From assembly GCF_052324685.1 (NCBI RefSeq), contig NC_135213.1:1763146-1827145 (forward strand): a stretch of DNA of 64,000 nt. The letters run 5' to 3'. How positions within the stretch are numbered: the first letter of the stretch is position 1; each line of letters opens with the position of its first letter. The position numbers and the translations under genes are program-made. Origin of the DNA: Brachyhypopomus gauderio (lineage: Eukaryota > Chordata > Actinopteri > Gymnotiformes > Hypopomidae). The notes under the pieces were generated by a model. The model saw only the letters and a list, made by a program, of their open reading frames with translations. It searched no databases and was not told where the DNA came from. Positions 20,000 through 32,238 of this stretch are shown here, piece after piece.

Positions 20000-21650
20000 G
20001 GGATTTTTAGAGGAATGCGTCCGTGCACTGCAATTGCAGAGGAAAAAAGTCTTACATTAGCTTTTCTTTTTACCGAACTTTTATTGTGAATCCGTTTGAT
20101 TTTGACCTCAGACCTACTCTGTGGAAACTTTTTCCCCGTGCAAGGAACAAAGAGCAAGCCTGTAAGAGACCGCAGCACCAACCCCGTCCACCCCAACCCC
20201 GGGGCTGTGTCGGAACCCGTCACCCACCCCATCCCCCGGACTGTGAACAAACAGGGACCCACCCCATCACCCGGGCTGGTCCAACATGCATGCAGCCTAA
20301 CAATCGCTCCTGGAAATAGAAGCACTAATTCTTTCCGCACACTTCTCCGTTTGCTCTGGGACATACGCAGCCGTGATTCATAGCCCAAACGGGACCGAAC
20401 TCGCCTTCCTGACCGTCACAGGCGTCGTTGTTGTGTCCGACTCTGCGTTGAAGCTGGCAATCCAAAACCAAATTGCGATTTTATCCTGATCCCTCAAATG
20501 GGAATAGCGACAATACTACACGCCGACGATGTAAGTAAAATATTTTCGGTGTTTAACGTTTATAGACACAAAGGACGTCGCTATAAGTCACCGTGCGTAT
20601 GTACGTGTGCAAAGATCGTAACATTGCGCACAATTTACACCAGTGTTATTCCTGGTACTGCGATTTTTATGTTTAAATGACATTATTGTGTCCTGGTGAT
20701 TATGTCATGAGATTGTCGCTGAAGCAAATGATTTTATTAATCATTCATGATTCATGATAATTCATGATGGAGCTGACTTACACCCACGATGACATGATGT
20801 GCCACCATAACGCGCCTGTTTAAGTTTTTGTAATCATTAGGCATTCCGTATTCATTTAGGAATGATCAGTTCATTTCAGCATCTTTGGTTCTGGTTGTCC
20901 AACGTTTATCGGTGTCATATAGCCTACAGATAACAGTCGTCAAGACACCAGCCAAGCGAGGCCTGGTGACGGCAGTTTAGCTGTTTACCGTCAATAGTCC
21001 ATTGAGCTGATGAGCAACGGGCTCACGAGCTGCGCACAAATGCTTCGTTTGCGGGTTCTGCTTTATTTTTGGTGCGTTTCGATGTCGCTGCGTTTGATTT
21101 TCCTGCTTGTGGTAATGTGCGCTGCGCGTTTTTGGATGCACAGCGCCATAGGCCGAGCGGGCTGGGCTGCTGTAATGTCAAATGTACTGCGGTGCGTTTG
21201 CGTTGTGAGAAAGCACGGCCTGCCGTTCGGTCACGCCAGACAGTGCGCATAGAGGTTTGTGAATATGCTTTGGACTTACATTTAGCCCAACAAGCCCGCA
21301 TCGACCTGTCAAAACGAGAGCAACAGCCGTTGTTTATATATATTTTAAAAGCGCTAATACAAACACGCCCTATATATAGACGTCAAAGATCGATATAAAC
21401 CCGTATTGGCGTAAGCCGACTGCGTGATCTGCCGAAGCGAGACCAAGAACAGATTATCCGGTTAATGCAGTCCGCTAATGGAGTAGCAGGCTTTGGCTAA
21501 TCGGACGGATGTGTGTGGTATACCGTCACCGTGCAGCCGCAGAGATGCGGGCGAGTGCATGTCGGTGCTAGATAAAGCCGAAGGGAGGCGTGGCTTTCTG
21601 GCCAGCCGCTCTGTGCACAGCTTATTCACCCGTTACATAACGGACATACT
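20000..21650. promoter_or_regulatory. CpG-rich stretch, candidate promoter of rusc2
   Basis: CpG dinucleotides are much commoner here than in the flanks, while the surrounding genome is CpG-poor. A segment at 21,272-21,490 has a paralog at 31,481-31,690. By my count this copy keeps 16 CpGs and the other keeps 8, as expected if this copy is unmethylated and active. The next plus-strand gene is rusc2, 15 kb downstream. The link to rusc2 is inference. Confidence 0.4.
20380..20530 (+). other. Candidate 5' exon (non-coding or uORF) ending in a strong donor
   Basis: GACGAT|GTAAGTAAA at 20,525-20,539 is a near-consensus donor inside the CpG-rich stretch. A short frame MGIATILHADD (from 20,498) reads up to it. 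If joined to the acceptor at 35,755 it would continue in frame and stop before the rusc2 start, making an upstream ORF. The exon start is not defined and transcription is unproven. Confidence 0.3.
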
Positions 21651-21842
21651 TTCCTGTCTGGCTCAAAACTTGAGTCTCTTTAGACTAAACTAAAGCAAGA
21701 TTCGTTTAGTGTGACATATGAGGCTTTAACGAGTGGAAGTAGCAGTGCTGTATCTCAGGTTTTCTTGTCTGTCATGAATGGAATCTGTCTTTTAACGTCC
21801 TTTAACATATGACGTGTCAGGACTAGGAATTGCTAAATTTTG

Positions 21843-21843
<1 letters not shown>

Positions 21844-21891
<48 letters not shown>
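21844..21891. repeat. (GT)n microsatellite
   Basis: Uninterrupted dinucleotide run. Confidence 0.95.
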
Positions 21892-21892
<1 letters not shown>

Positions 21893-22900
21893 CTTCAAGA
21901 TGGTTGGGTCTCTACCATATGTGTGTCTTATTGTGGGACACAGTCATTGCTCCCAGCCTAAACCGAGCTGGTGTTTAAAGTCTGAGCAGGGTGCTTCTGT
22001 AAGTATCCATAACACTATGAATCTTTATTAATCTCTCTGAAAAACAGACCACCGATGACATGGCTCTGAGCTCTGGTTCTTTTTCAGGGAGCTTAAGTAG
22101 TCATTGGTTGACACAGTAACCCACATTTTAGTAGATTTCAGTGTATTTATTCTTTGAGGGTCCAGGTGCAGACAGCCGGTATCTCAAACTACTGTGCTGC
22201 CCTAGAGGCCTACACAGTTTAGTGACTTCCCAGCTCTTAATGATCAATGTAATTATCTACTTAATTATCAGCCTAATTGTCAATTTGAACAAGTGGAGGG
22301 TCTGATTGGGTCGCCCCCTGGTTGATTTGTCACTGATTTGCATAAATCCAGTAACAACACTGATATGCACAAAAACCCAATAACAATGCTGTCATGCACA
22401 TAAACCCAGAAGAACAGCCTGGCTACCTCCTCAGCACCCAGAACCAACAACCTTGTTCTGGAATGGTCCATGACATGAATCACATTCATCAGCAGGAGGA
22501 CAGCATACCCAGCATCCACACAGCTGAGCTGTGGTCAAAACGCATCTGTAAGATCAATGCACCATATAATGAGGCCAGAGAGGGTTGGACTGAGGTTTAG
22601 GGCTCTAACAGAGATAAACTGCTGTTGACAGTAGGGTGCTGAGCAGTGAGAGGAGATGAGCAGGCTGAACTCTGCCGGGGCATCCAGACCGAGTCTCGTC
22701 TCCTCTTACACAGATGCTCTCAGTTTTCTGCAGACGTCTCAGAGCTCCACTGTTACTACATCACACTTTCGCTGTTGGGCAGAAACAGGATATGCTTGCA
22801 TCCCACAGACGAGGCCCCATCCACCAGTGCAGTCAGAGGACACAGAGGTGGAGTTCTGTCTGCGTGCTCTTCTCCCACATATAGTCAGCGGAGGTTCTAG
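21892..22900. other. No recognised gene
   Basis: Two overlapping short frames at 22,640-22,900 are open but have no family signature or splice context. The stretch 22,330-22,400 carries a near-duplicate phrase (ATGCACA..AACCC). Confidence 0.4.
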
Positions 22901-22902
22901 AC

Positions 22903-23217
22903 CAGTGATTTTCAACTGGTGGGTCGCGACCCAAAAAGTGGGTCACGGACACATTCTGTGGGGGGTCACGGACAGCTTGTAAAAACTAAAATAAAATACT
23001 AATAATTAGTATTAATAATAATTAATAATAATGAGTACTGGTTTTGTACTCATCTTTTGTTTTGGAAAAAAAGACATTTTGGATGCATATGTATGTTGTG
23101 TCTTTGAAGGATATTTTTCAAAACTAAATTTGTTTGATTTGTATTGTATAAAAGTGGGTCGCACCTTAATGACCATGAGAAAATGTGGGTCTGGCTGAGA
23201 CCAGTTGAGAAGCCCTG
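22903..23217. mobile_element. hAT-type MITE (about 315 bp)
   Basis: The left end CAGTGATTTTCAACTGGTGG and the right end CCAGTTGAGAAGCCCTG are inverse copies. The GGGTCGCGACCC core is typical of this fish and vertebrate hAT family. Flanks TTCTAGAC and AACTAGTC may be a decayed 8-bp duplication. Confidence 0.65.
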
Positions 23218-24605
23218 AACTAGTCCATGTGAACTGCTGGTGCCAGTGGATCTGTTAGAGGGTCCCGTTACTTTATGCTCTTATATTACTGTTCTGCAAT
23301 GAAGTTGTAAGAATCAATGCCTTGTGAGCATTATATTATTGTTATATATCATTCAATATCATTATTGATTTAATAATAGTAGCTTCATGACTGTTAGAAC
23401 AAAGGCTTCTGGAGAAAAAAAAATTATTTTTCAGAGACATACACAAGAGCGATTGTTCAACATAGTGGAATGTTCACATCAAGTCTGATGCATTTCTAAA
23501 ACACATTTTCACATCATCTCTCTAATACATGTGGGGTACCATAATTGTTACTGTCAGCTACCAAACCAATCAGACAATTATTAGAATATATAAACATACA
23601 GTTCAGCAGTGAAGGCCAGTTTGCTAATAGTTTGCAGTTGTTCTTGGGTGTCAACACTCTAGGACACACTCAGATAAACACAAAACGTAGATAAACAGTA
23701 TCCATGGGTTAAGAACCTACTCACTGCTATCCTGTGTAACACCTTGTATTTTTTTCCATATTTCTGTAGCCAGAGTGTTGCTTTTTATAGCCTGTCTGCT
23801 ACACATAGTGCAGTTGGTGGGACAGTGCAGCTAGATGCTGTGGACTAAAGGAAATTAACATCTAATCAGGAAAACAAGCATCTAACAAGGGGGCATTTCG
23901 GTGTGTATAACACAACACCCTGGCCAGACAGGCAGTGTGGGGCTACCGCCACAGGCAAACTCACAGTAGCCTGTCTTATCCTTAGCCAATTCATGTTTCA
24001 TGTGACCTTTAGAGGGTGCTATTGTCCTGAGGTCCACAGAAGTCCGACCTGCTTCGATGTATTTCTTAACAGCAAATAATGTGGATGGAAAAAATCTGAG
24101 ATTATTCTGATGTGTTTGTCATAAGAACAGGGAGGGCTTAGCCTTGCTAATCCTGATCTGTTACGACATGGGGTGATGAATTGAGTAGGAAGGGCCAGGA
24201 GAGTTTCATGAGTACATTAGCGTCCAGAACATTAGCATCCATTTGGCTGCAGAACAATCAGCCATGGCCTCAGGAGAAGGCTGTCAAGCTTCTCATGTGT
24301 ACATTGTTTGATCTTCACTCTTGCCTGACCAGTGACTCTTATTTCATGTTTTTAGCTTTCAGATTTTCTCTGTTTTATAACTCAAACCTGGGCCCTGCAA
24401 ACGGGACATTAGTGTGGAGGTTGGATTATGATGGAACCCATATGATAGAGATCTGTATTTGTACTTGTATCTATATTATACAAGTATAAGACATAAGGTT
24501 GAGAGGTCATAAGTATAAACCCCATGGTTATGAGGTAATAAGTATGAACCCTAAAGTTGTTCCATCCTGTTTCACAGTCAGAAAACAAAGAGCAATTTTT
24601 GTGCT
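23218..24605. other. No recognised feature
   Basis: Unique-looking AT-rich DNA; the open frame at 24,181-24,489 has no family features. Confidence 0.4.
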
Positions 24606-24613
24606 GTCTGCAC

Positions 24614-26259
24614 TAGTGTTGTCACGATACTAAGAATTACAACTTCGATACGATACTTTAAAAAATATTGAAATTCGATACCATTTTTGATACCAAAGTC
24701 AGATACTGTGCTCATTTCCGTTTTAAAGCCTTTTTATTTATTTTTTATAAACAAACAAATGACTATTGTATTTTGTTTCACAAATGACAAATAAATAAAA
24801 GGAGTAGTCCCTACCACATTAAAACAGAAAAATAAATAATTGCACATTAATATAAATTAACATAAATAGTAGTGCACTCTGGAATTCACATTTAGAAGTC
24901 AAAAAAGGCTAGTGCAAAAAGTGTATTTTAAGTATACTTTAAACAACTTTAAGTAACTTTAAGTCTTTAAGTAACTAAAACTTCAGTATTAGAGTAGAGT
25001 TCAGTATTCATAGATGATTGATCCGTTGTAGTACGATCACTTTTTTTCTCCCTGTATGCTGTCGCACTTATGGTTCTTAAACCAAGAAAATGACAAACAT
25101 TTGGTAGGATACCATAATCGGACACATAATCTTGTATGCTGTAGTAATACTAGAAATGGGAATAATCACCAACCTCTTGGAATGTTTTGTACAAATCTGC
25201 ATGCTGGTCCTTCAGGTGTTTGGCCAGATTCATTGTGTTAAGCTAGGTTTGTACTTTTGCGAGTGACCATAGCTTGCAAGTCCGCACACCTCGCGTGACC
25301 CTGCTCAAACGGCGGAAGCGTTTATACTTCCCTTGTCTCACATTCTTTGCAGTGTTGTCCGAAACGATATGTGGTAGTATAAAGAAACACCCCTCAATAA
25401 CAGGGGAAGGAACATTTACCTGACCAATTTTAATGTTGCTTTGTGTTTCAGGTTTGAAAAGTGCTGGAATTTAGGGTAAAGTACTTGAAAATGCTTGAAC
25501 GTGCAACTGTATTTCATTTCACAACAAATAGCTGTCTGACTGAACAATTCTCTTGGATTACGTTAACAAAATACGAGCCTCTTGTAATTACAGGACGAGA
25601 GAACGTGAAGACGTTAAGATTGGGCGTTTTGAAAATAAACAACCATTAAATAATGTGATAAAAAAGCGAATAATTTCGAGTATATGTATAAATATTTAAC
25701 TAAAGTTTAACGTGCTGGGAAATATTTAAATGGACCTTGAAAGTGAAGTACAAGTGCTTGAATTCTACCTTGTTAAGATGTATGAACCCTGCAAACATGA
25801 CTTTGTTCATGCGCGGCACGCGCTAACTTACAAAATTTGAGAGGTGCACGACCTCGTGAATCGACAGCGCGCGAGGCCACCGCGATTACATCATTTTCAC
25901 CGCGCGGACACTCGCGCTGCTCGCGGCGCATCAAGTATAAACCAGGCTTTAGCGCCCTTCGTTGAAATGTTCCGAAAGCACCGCTTGCAAACTGGCTTGT
26001 TCATGTCCTTTGGTTTTCCATCTGTATCTGATCTGAATCCAAAGTATTTTCACACAGCAGTTCTGCTGCGAACACACTGCGTTTGCTTTAGCTGCCATTT
26101 TAGCATTACAAACTGTTCTGTGCATTACGGAAGCTTGGGTGGGTCAAACGAAAGCGCATTTTATGTAAAAAGAATCGATATTGGAGAAAAGAGTATTGTA
26201 CAGTTTCAGAATGTTCAGTATCGATACATATCGATATATCGATTTTTTTGACAACACTA
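24614..26259. mobile_element. hAT element (1,646 bp) with 8-bp target duplication
   Basis: Ends TAGTGTTGTCACGATAC and TGACAACACTA. The exact duplication GTCTGCAC lies at 24,606-24,613 and 26,260-26,267. No transposase is visible. A second element at 25,241-25,948 is nested inside. Confidence 0.85.
25241..25948 (-). mobile_element. PIF/Harbinger-like element (708 bp), copy 2, full length
   Basis: Ends AGCTAGGTTTGTACTT and AAGTATAAACCAGGCT are imperfect inverse copies, flanked by TTA at 25,238-25,240 and 25,949-25,951. This is the only copy here with both ends. Half copies lie at 18,128 and 41,050. No transposase frame is seen. Confidence 0.7.
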
Positions 26260-26269
26260 GTCTGCACTT

Positions 26270-27320
26270 TCTGGAAGTTTCTAATGCATCTCATGCCTGT
26301 CTCTGTTACCTGCAGTTGTGACAGTGCACACATCATCAGCACATACTGTATTAGAACTACATTCTCAAAGGTGAGAACCTCAGTAGAGTTAATATGATCC
26401 ATAGCAGAGTTAAAAGCATGTAGTGAATTGCTGGTGGTGGTGGTGCTGATTCAACATCAGGAAGATACAGTTTCACACCCACTCCAAGCTTAGGCTGAAG
26501 GGGGGGTGGCGGGTGGAGATTCATACAGTAGATTGTGCTTAACCCTGCTCATGTGGATTAACCATGTTAAACCATCTCCTTGTTTACCCAAAAAGAGATG
26601 TGTGTTGTGTGACTGGCAATCTTGTTTTTTTTTTCTTTTTGCATTTTTCACTTATTTGCATACTTAATTTCAAAAATTATAGATACTATAAAAGGCAGTT
26701 TTCATTGCCTCTATTTGTTATATATAATAAATTTACTGCTTAGAAAAATATACACTGAAAGCTTTAGGTGAGACATCTCAGTTTGGGTTCTCGGGACACA
26801 GTACTACTACCTAAAGATTTTCTGAGATCCACATGAGCTCATCTCATCAGTTACACATGCTCAGAATTGAGATGTTTCTGTTCCTTTAGGGGTGGAGATT
26901 ATGTTGCTTGACCTTGCGTGTGATTTTAGCTGTAGGTTTCAGCTCTTAGCTTTTTCACTCTGATTGCACTAATATTAATTGCTAGTATACTATTACACTA
27001 GTATGAATGACTCACCCTATTTGTCAGAACCCCTGCATCTTATCCAGTGATATTTGCTCAGATACATGCAGTAATTTATGTTAAGTGGTAAACGAATTTT
27101 TAGTTAAAAGCACTCACAAGTTTCATACTGATGCCTATATAACTGAACGCCATGATGAGGGGACTATTGTTTCCAGAGATGGATATGAGAGCTGTTTGGG
27201 AAAGAGCCGAGCAGCTCCACTGAGAACATAAATACATACATAAGTAAATGCATAAATAAATACATAACAAATAAATACATAAATAAAAACAAGGCTTTAA
27301 AAGGCCATCAATGACGGAAA
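26270..27320. other. Left edge of the lysozyme duplication unit
   Basis: No gene. From about 26,925 the sequence is paralogous to the stretch starting near 31,690, upstream of the second lysozyme unit. Confidence 0.5.
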
Positions 27321-27324
27321 TATG

Positions 27325-27330
27325 TTTATT
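27325..27330 (-). terminator. Polyadenylation signal, first g-type lysozyme
   Basis: AATAAA on the minus strand, 141 bp past the stop codon. The second gene has the same signal at 32,093-32,098. Confidence 0.65.
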
Positions 27331-27470
27331 CAGTATACACTTAGAGCAGTGTTACAACCAAGGTCAAAGTGAGCATGAGTGGGTCACGGGGACCAGCAGG
27401 ACGTGACGTGAGCAGGACAGGAGCCCAGGAGGATGGGGAGTGAGCGGGACTCAGGAGCAAACATCTGTCT

Positions 27471-30327
27471 CTAGTAGCCCTTGCTTTTGTACCACTGGGC
27501 TCTTGCCACCACGTCGTTGGCGTAGTCGCCCCCCTCTGTGTTTCGGTCTACGTTTGTGGAGGTGACTTTTCTAGGGCCGCAGTTATACGCAGCGATTCCA
27601 CCTACAAAAGACTGGGTGTGAAATCACGTGCACATGCCCTCCCTGCTTAGGGCTTTAAGGGTTATTCGCAATGGTTCTATAATCTTGCAGATAAGCACAG
27701 ATGAGCATTTCAGGGATTCTTCTCACATAGTTCTGGAATCACCTCAGTTAACTTCTTAAATGTCCATGTTATTGTTCAAGTATTAATCAAATTACAGTGT
27801 TTGGACAGTTTACCACTCTGTAGAAGACTATCATTCAATACATGTATAATCCTAATAAAATCTACCTTTATAGCGAAGTTCAGGAGACCATGAGACGTCC
27901 ATAATGTTGATGTAGTCAGTGAGGATGCCACAAGCCTGGATCATATGTTCCAAACTGTCCTTTGCACCTCGTGGGTTGTTGACCTTGTGGACCTGGAGTA
28001 GTACGAGAGCTCCACATGAATTATGTCACACTGTGGCAGCCGTATAGTGCAGGCTATATGAGAAGAGTCATGGGTCGGGGGCTGGGCAGTCATGGAGATA
28101 CAAGATCTAAGTAAAAGTGAAAGCAGCTTCTCAGCTTTCATTTCAGTCATTTTAGGTTTACAATAAATAGTGGACTTGTAAAGAAACTTGTGCCCACCAC
28201 CTCATGTTGCCAGGACTGAATGTCAAATGCAAACCAACCATTTTCCTGTAGCCAATCAAATAACTGCAAAGGCGGGGCTCATTCTTCTGTACTGTCATTA
28301 TGTAGATAATGATGGCTTTCTTTTGTGATATTAAGTAAACAACCTCAGTCAGGAACAACTTCTTCTTTCAGCTATTCCCGTTTAGGGGTTGCCACAGCGG
28401 ATCAAACTCATCCATCTGGCCCTGTCCTGAGTGTCCTCCACTGACACACCAGCCACTCTCATATCCTCTTCCACTGCATCCATAAACCTCCTCTTAGGTC
28501 TACCTCTCCTCCTCTTGCCTGGAAGTTCCATCCTCAAGACCCTCCTACCAATATACCTCTCCTCCCTCCTCTGTACATGTCCAAACCATCTCAATCTCTT
28601 TTCATCTCAGACACCTCCATCTCCCTCACCTGTCTCTTTGTCAGTGCCACTGTCTCCAGTCCATACAACATAGCAGGTCTCACTACTGTCCTATAGATCT
28701 TTCCTTTCATGCTATCTAACACCCTTCTATTACAGATCACACCAGACACTTAAGCCATCCACATCACCCTGCCTGTACTCTCTTCTTTACCTCTCTTTCA
28801 CTTCCTCCATTACTCTTTACCCTCGACCCTAAGTAGGTAAACTCGTCAACCTTCACCAAATCAACTCCTTGTAACTGGACCTGTCCACCATCTGCCCTCT
28901 CATTCACACACATGTACTCTGTTTTACTCCTGCTCACTTTCATTCCCCTGCTCTCCATAGCATATCTCCATCTTTCCAAGCTCACCTCCACCTGCTCCCT
29001 ACTCTTACTACAGATCACAATGTCATCAGCAAACATCATAGTCCAAGGGGACTCCTGCCTAACCTCGTCTGTCAGTCTGTCCATGACAATTGCGAACAGG
29101 AAGGGACTCAGGGCTGATCCCTGATGTAGTCCTACCCCCACTTTAAACCCATCTGTCATTCTTACCGCACATCTCACTGCTGTCACACTGTTTGCATACA
29201 TATCCTGCACCACCCTCACACACTTTTCTGCTACTCCTGACTTCCTCATACAATTCCACAGCTCCTGTCTTGGTACTCTATCATAAGCTTTCTCTAAGTC
29301 AACAAACACACAATGTAATTCCTTCTGTCCTTCCCTATACTTCTCCATTAACACTCTCAAAGCAAACATAGCATCTGTGGTGCACTTAGCTGGCATGAAA
29401 CCATACTGCTGCTCACAGATCTCTACCTCTCCTCTAAGCCTAGCTTCCACTACTCTTTCCCAGATTTTCATGCTGTGACTGATCAACTTTATTCCGCTGT
29501 AATTACTACAGCTCTGAACATCGCTCTTACTTTACAAATAATTAGTTACACTTAAATGCCCTCAAGTTACTGACCTAATAATGATACCAGCGTATTACGT
29601 GAACAAATATTTAAAAATATACTGATCAGTCTAACCTGCATTATCCCAAATGCAATGTTCTGACTGTTCCAGCCGTACCGCCCTAAGTAGTTCCCAGCTC
29701 GGGTCTCTCTAGAGATGATGGCTGCTATGATGGCCGGGTCGATGTGAGTCTCTTCCGCGGCTTTGTTGATGGAGCGCCTGTAATTTTCCATCCTACCTGC
29801 ATCTTCTTCCGCGAGTGCATACGAGGCCTGCACATCTGTTCCAGTATTTAATAAATGACTAAATAACAGTTTAAAAAAATATGAAATTATTTAATTTAAT
29901 AGCCTTCTTAGGAGACAAAATAATAATATGTAGATTAAGTTGGAGAGCTTTAAAAAGTGCTTGGTTATATGTTATATGAACATGTTATATGATGAGCTTA
30001 TTTTCATAAATAAAGCAAAACAAACAAAAAGGCGTGAAGTGCTTCAAGACCGCCGTTCGGTACTTGCCGCTTGGCAGTGTAACGTAACTTTTTAGACGCT
30101 CCCTTCACATTCAGACGTTCAGCTTTCTAACGGTGCGTCCGAAAAATGCAAATAGTTTAAAGTTGATAATCAACAGTTTCGTGGTTTCGTGAAATACACG
30201 CTATATACGGTCTAATCAGCTACTGTACTGTGTTATTTGCTTGTTTAGCCAATTTACTAGTGAAAGCTTAGACCAAAAGTAAATCGTGCTCAAAATAAAA
30301 CAACAAACACAATAGTCGTAATAAGGA

Positions 30328-30388
<61 letters not shown>

Positions 30389-30643
30389 CTAAAGCGGTGT
30401 TAGACTGAGTTTTTTTCTAAAACCCGAATACATTGTGGTTACATTGTTGATGCGACCTTGACGTTTTACTTGTTAGCTGTCTGTTCCCCAGCTGTCTGGA
30501 GGTGTGTGCGCCAGCTCCGGTAGTCGGAATGTCGTTTATGTTTACACTGAGTGCTGTAAAACAGAAACAGCATTTACTTTTTAATAATAGAAAAACACAA
30601 CAAATAAGCTGAAGTTCACACAGGCAGAGAGCGACTTACCCAT
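27471..30643 (-). CDS. Goose-type lysozyme, copy 1
   Basis: Five coding exons on the minus strand: 30,643-30,640, 30,553-30,470, 29,835-29,636, 27,992-27,866 and 27,601-27,471. They join in frame to 181 residues, near the usual fish length. The enzyme cuts peptidoglycan between MurNAc and GlcNAc. Family motifs are [49 protein letters not shown] and [14 protein letters not shown]. The catalytic Glu in SRETRAG is kept. The aspartates usual in GWGD and MQVDK are replaced (GWNS, MQVHK). There is no signal peptide, as in many fish g-type lysozymes, so it may act in the cytosol or leave unconventionally. An RTE LINE sits in the intron between exons 3 and 4. It may be a lyg/lygl gene; orthology is not settled. 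Confidence 0.9.
28355..29540 (-). mobile_element. RTE-type LINE fragment in lysozyme copy 1 intron
   Basis: Minus-strand frames encode reverse transcriptase ([58 protein letters not shown]) and the C-terminal segment [21 protein letters not shown]. The catalytic motif is FADD. A frame break separates the two pieces, and the 5' half is missing. The paralogous intron of copy 2 lacks it, so it came in after the duplication or was lost there. Confidence 0.85.
30338..30386. repeat. (AAT)n microsatellite in lysozyme copy 1 intron 2
   Basis: About 16 uninterrupted AAT units. Confidence 0.95.
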
Positions 30644-30671
30644 GTCGATGTAAAGTGGACAGTAACATTTA

Positions 30672-30765
30672 CGAAACTTAGGTAGACGCCCATCCTGCGA
30701 TAAAAATATAATCCTGCGATTAAAAAAAATGTATCGCAGGATGGGCGTCGACCTCAGTTTCGTTT
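30672..30765. repeat. Inverted repeat next to lysozyme copy 1 first exon
   Basis: ACGAAACTTAGGTAGACGCC..ATCCTGCGAT is matched inverted by ATCGCAGGATGGGCGTCGAC..TTTCGT. Copy 2 has only the right arm (34,274-34,305). Confidence 0.7.
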
Positions 30766-30769
30766 TCCA

Positions 30770-31480
30770 GTGACTCTGGACCGTTATTCAGCTGTTCGAT
30801 CCTGTCACATTAGTGTTCCCTGAGCAGGAACGGACATTAATAAACATTACACAAAGACTTACATATTTCTGACATTGACCAATTACTCCACACTTATTTC
30901 TCTTACACAATAAAAAAATGACACCTTTTCCAGAACATAGCATATAAACACAATTTCTATAATGAACTCGCATGCTGTACTTTGGTGAGACTAAAATATT
31001 GTAACGACGGTGAGGAATGAGGCAGAAGCTATTGCTCTTGATTTTCTTTTATTAAAGAAAACTCGCTCGTATCAAACAGGCAGGTGCTACAATATAAAAT
31101 GACTTTTTGGAATTAGTGACAGGAAGACTGAATAGTTGTCATCTACACTTCTGTATCAGTGCTAGGGCATTAGACCACTGAAGTCAAAATGTTTTTCCTC
31201 ATGAAGAATTGGATGTTTATAAGAAAGTATAATGCATTTAAAGATTAACTTTTTAAATCCCAAATGTACGGTGGCCCTGAAAGCCTATCGCGCTGCAAAT
31301 ATGCATTGCGCTACATTTTGATTAATTTGCGTAGCATATTTGCAGTGTGTTTTTCATTTGCTTTTAGCGCCACCGTACATTTGTGATATGTACATAAGTG
31401 AATGAAGTGTCAAGACCAAGTTTTGACCCAGTAAACTTCAAAACAACTGTACTGGATTTGAACACCCATACTAAACAGTG
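30770..31480. other. Upstream flank of lysozyme copy 1
   Basis: Paralogous to 34,310-34,975. At 31,270-31,380 an extra short inverted repeat (ACGGTGGC..GCCACCGT, about 105 bp apart with TTTGCAGC/GCTGCAAA-like arms) is present only in this copy. Confidence 0.5.
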
Positions 31481-31690
31481 ACTTACAGTAACAAGCCCAC
31501 ATCGCCCTGTCAAACACGAGAGAAACAGCCTTTACTTTTTATTTTATTAACGCCAATATATTATGGGCCCTATATGTAGACGAAGATAAATATAAACCCA
31601 TATTAGCATTAGCCGACTGTGTAATCTGCCGAAGCGAGACCAAGAACAGATTATCTGGTTAATGCAGTCCGGTAATCAAGCAGCACGCTT
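31481..31690. repeat. Paralog of the 21,272-21,490 CpG-rich segment
   Basis: Shares CAAGCCC.CATCG.CCTGTC and GCCGAAGCGAGACCAAGAAC plus AGATTATC.GGTTAATGCAG with the 21.3-kb segment, in the same orientation. It forms the junction between the two lysozyme units. Confidence 0.75.
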
Positions 31691-32238
31691 GGTTAGCTGT
31701 TGGTTTCAGCTCTTAGCTTTTTCACTCCAGTTGCAGTAGTATGAATTACTAGTGCACTTACACCAATTACTAGAATTACACTGGTATGAATGACTCACCC
31801 TTGTTGTCAGAATCCCTGCATCTGAATTAGTGATAATTTGCACAGATGCATGCAGTAATTTATGTTAAGTAGTAAATGTAATTTTTCAGGTTACTTAATT
31901 AGTTAAAAGCACACGCAAGCTCCTTAATGATGCCTATATGACTGAAAGCCATGACGGTACTATTGTTACCACAGTTGGAAATGAGGCCTATCTGGGAAAG
32001 AGCCGAGCAGCATCACCAAAAACATACGTGCATACATAAAAATAAGAAGCTTTCAATAAGAAGCTTTCTTCATTAATGAAGAAGAAAATGTGTTTATTCA
32101 GTACAAAGCTAGAACAGTGTTACAGCCAAGGGCAAAGTGAGCATGGATGGGTCAAGGGAACCAGCAGGACCTGGTGTGTGCAGGACAGGAGCTCAGCAGG
32201 ATGTGGCATGAGCAGGACGCAGGGGCAAGCGTCTGTCT

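Noticed and set aside
19912-20388. 158-codon minus-strand frame in the CpG-rich stretch
   Set aside because: No domain, no splice support; likely chance openness of GC-rich DNA.
22656-22982. 108-codon frame next to the hAT MITE
   Set aside because: Runs into the MITE terminal repeat and shows no known domain; too weak to call a gene.
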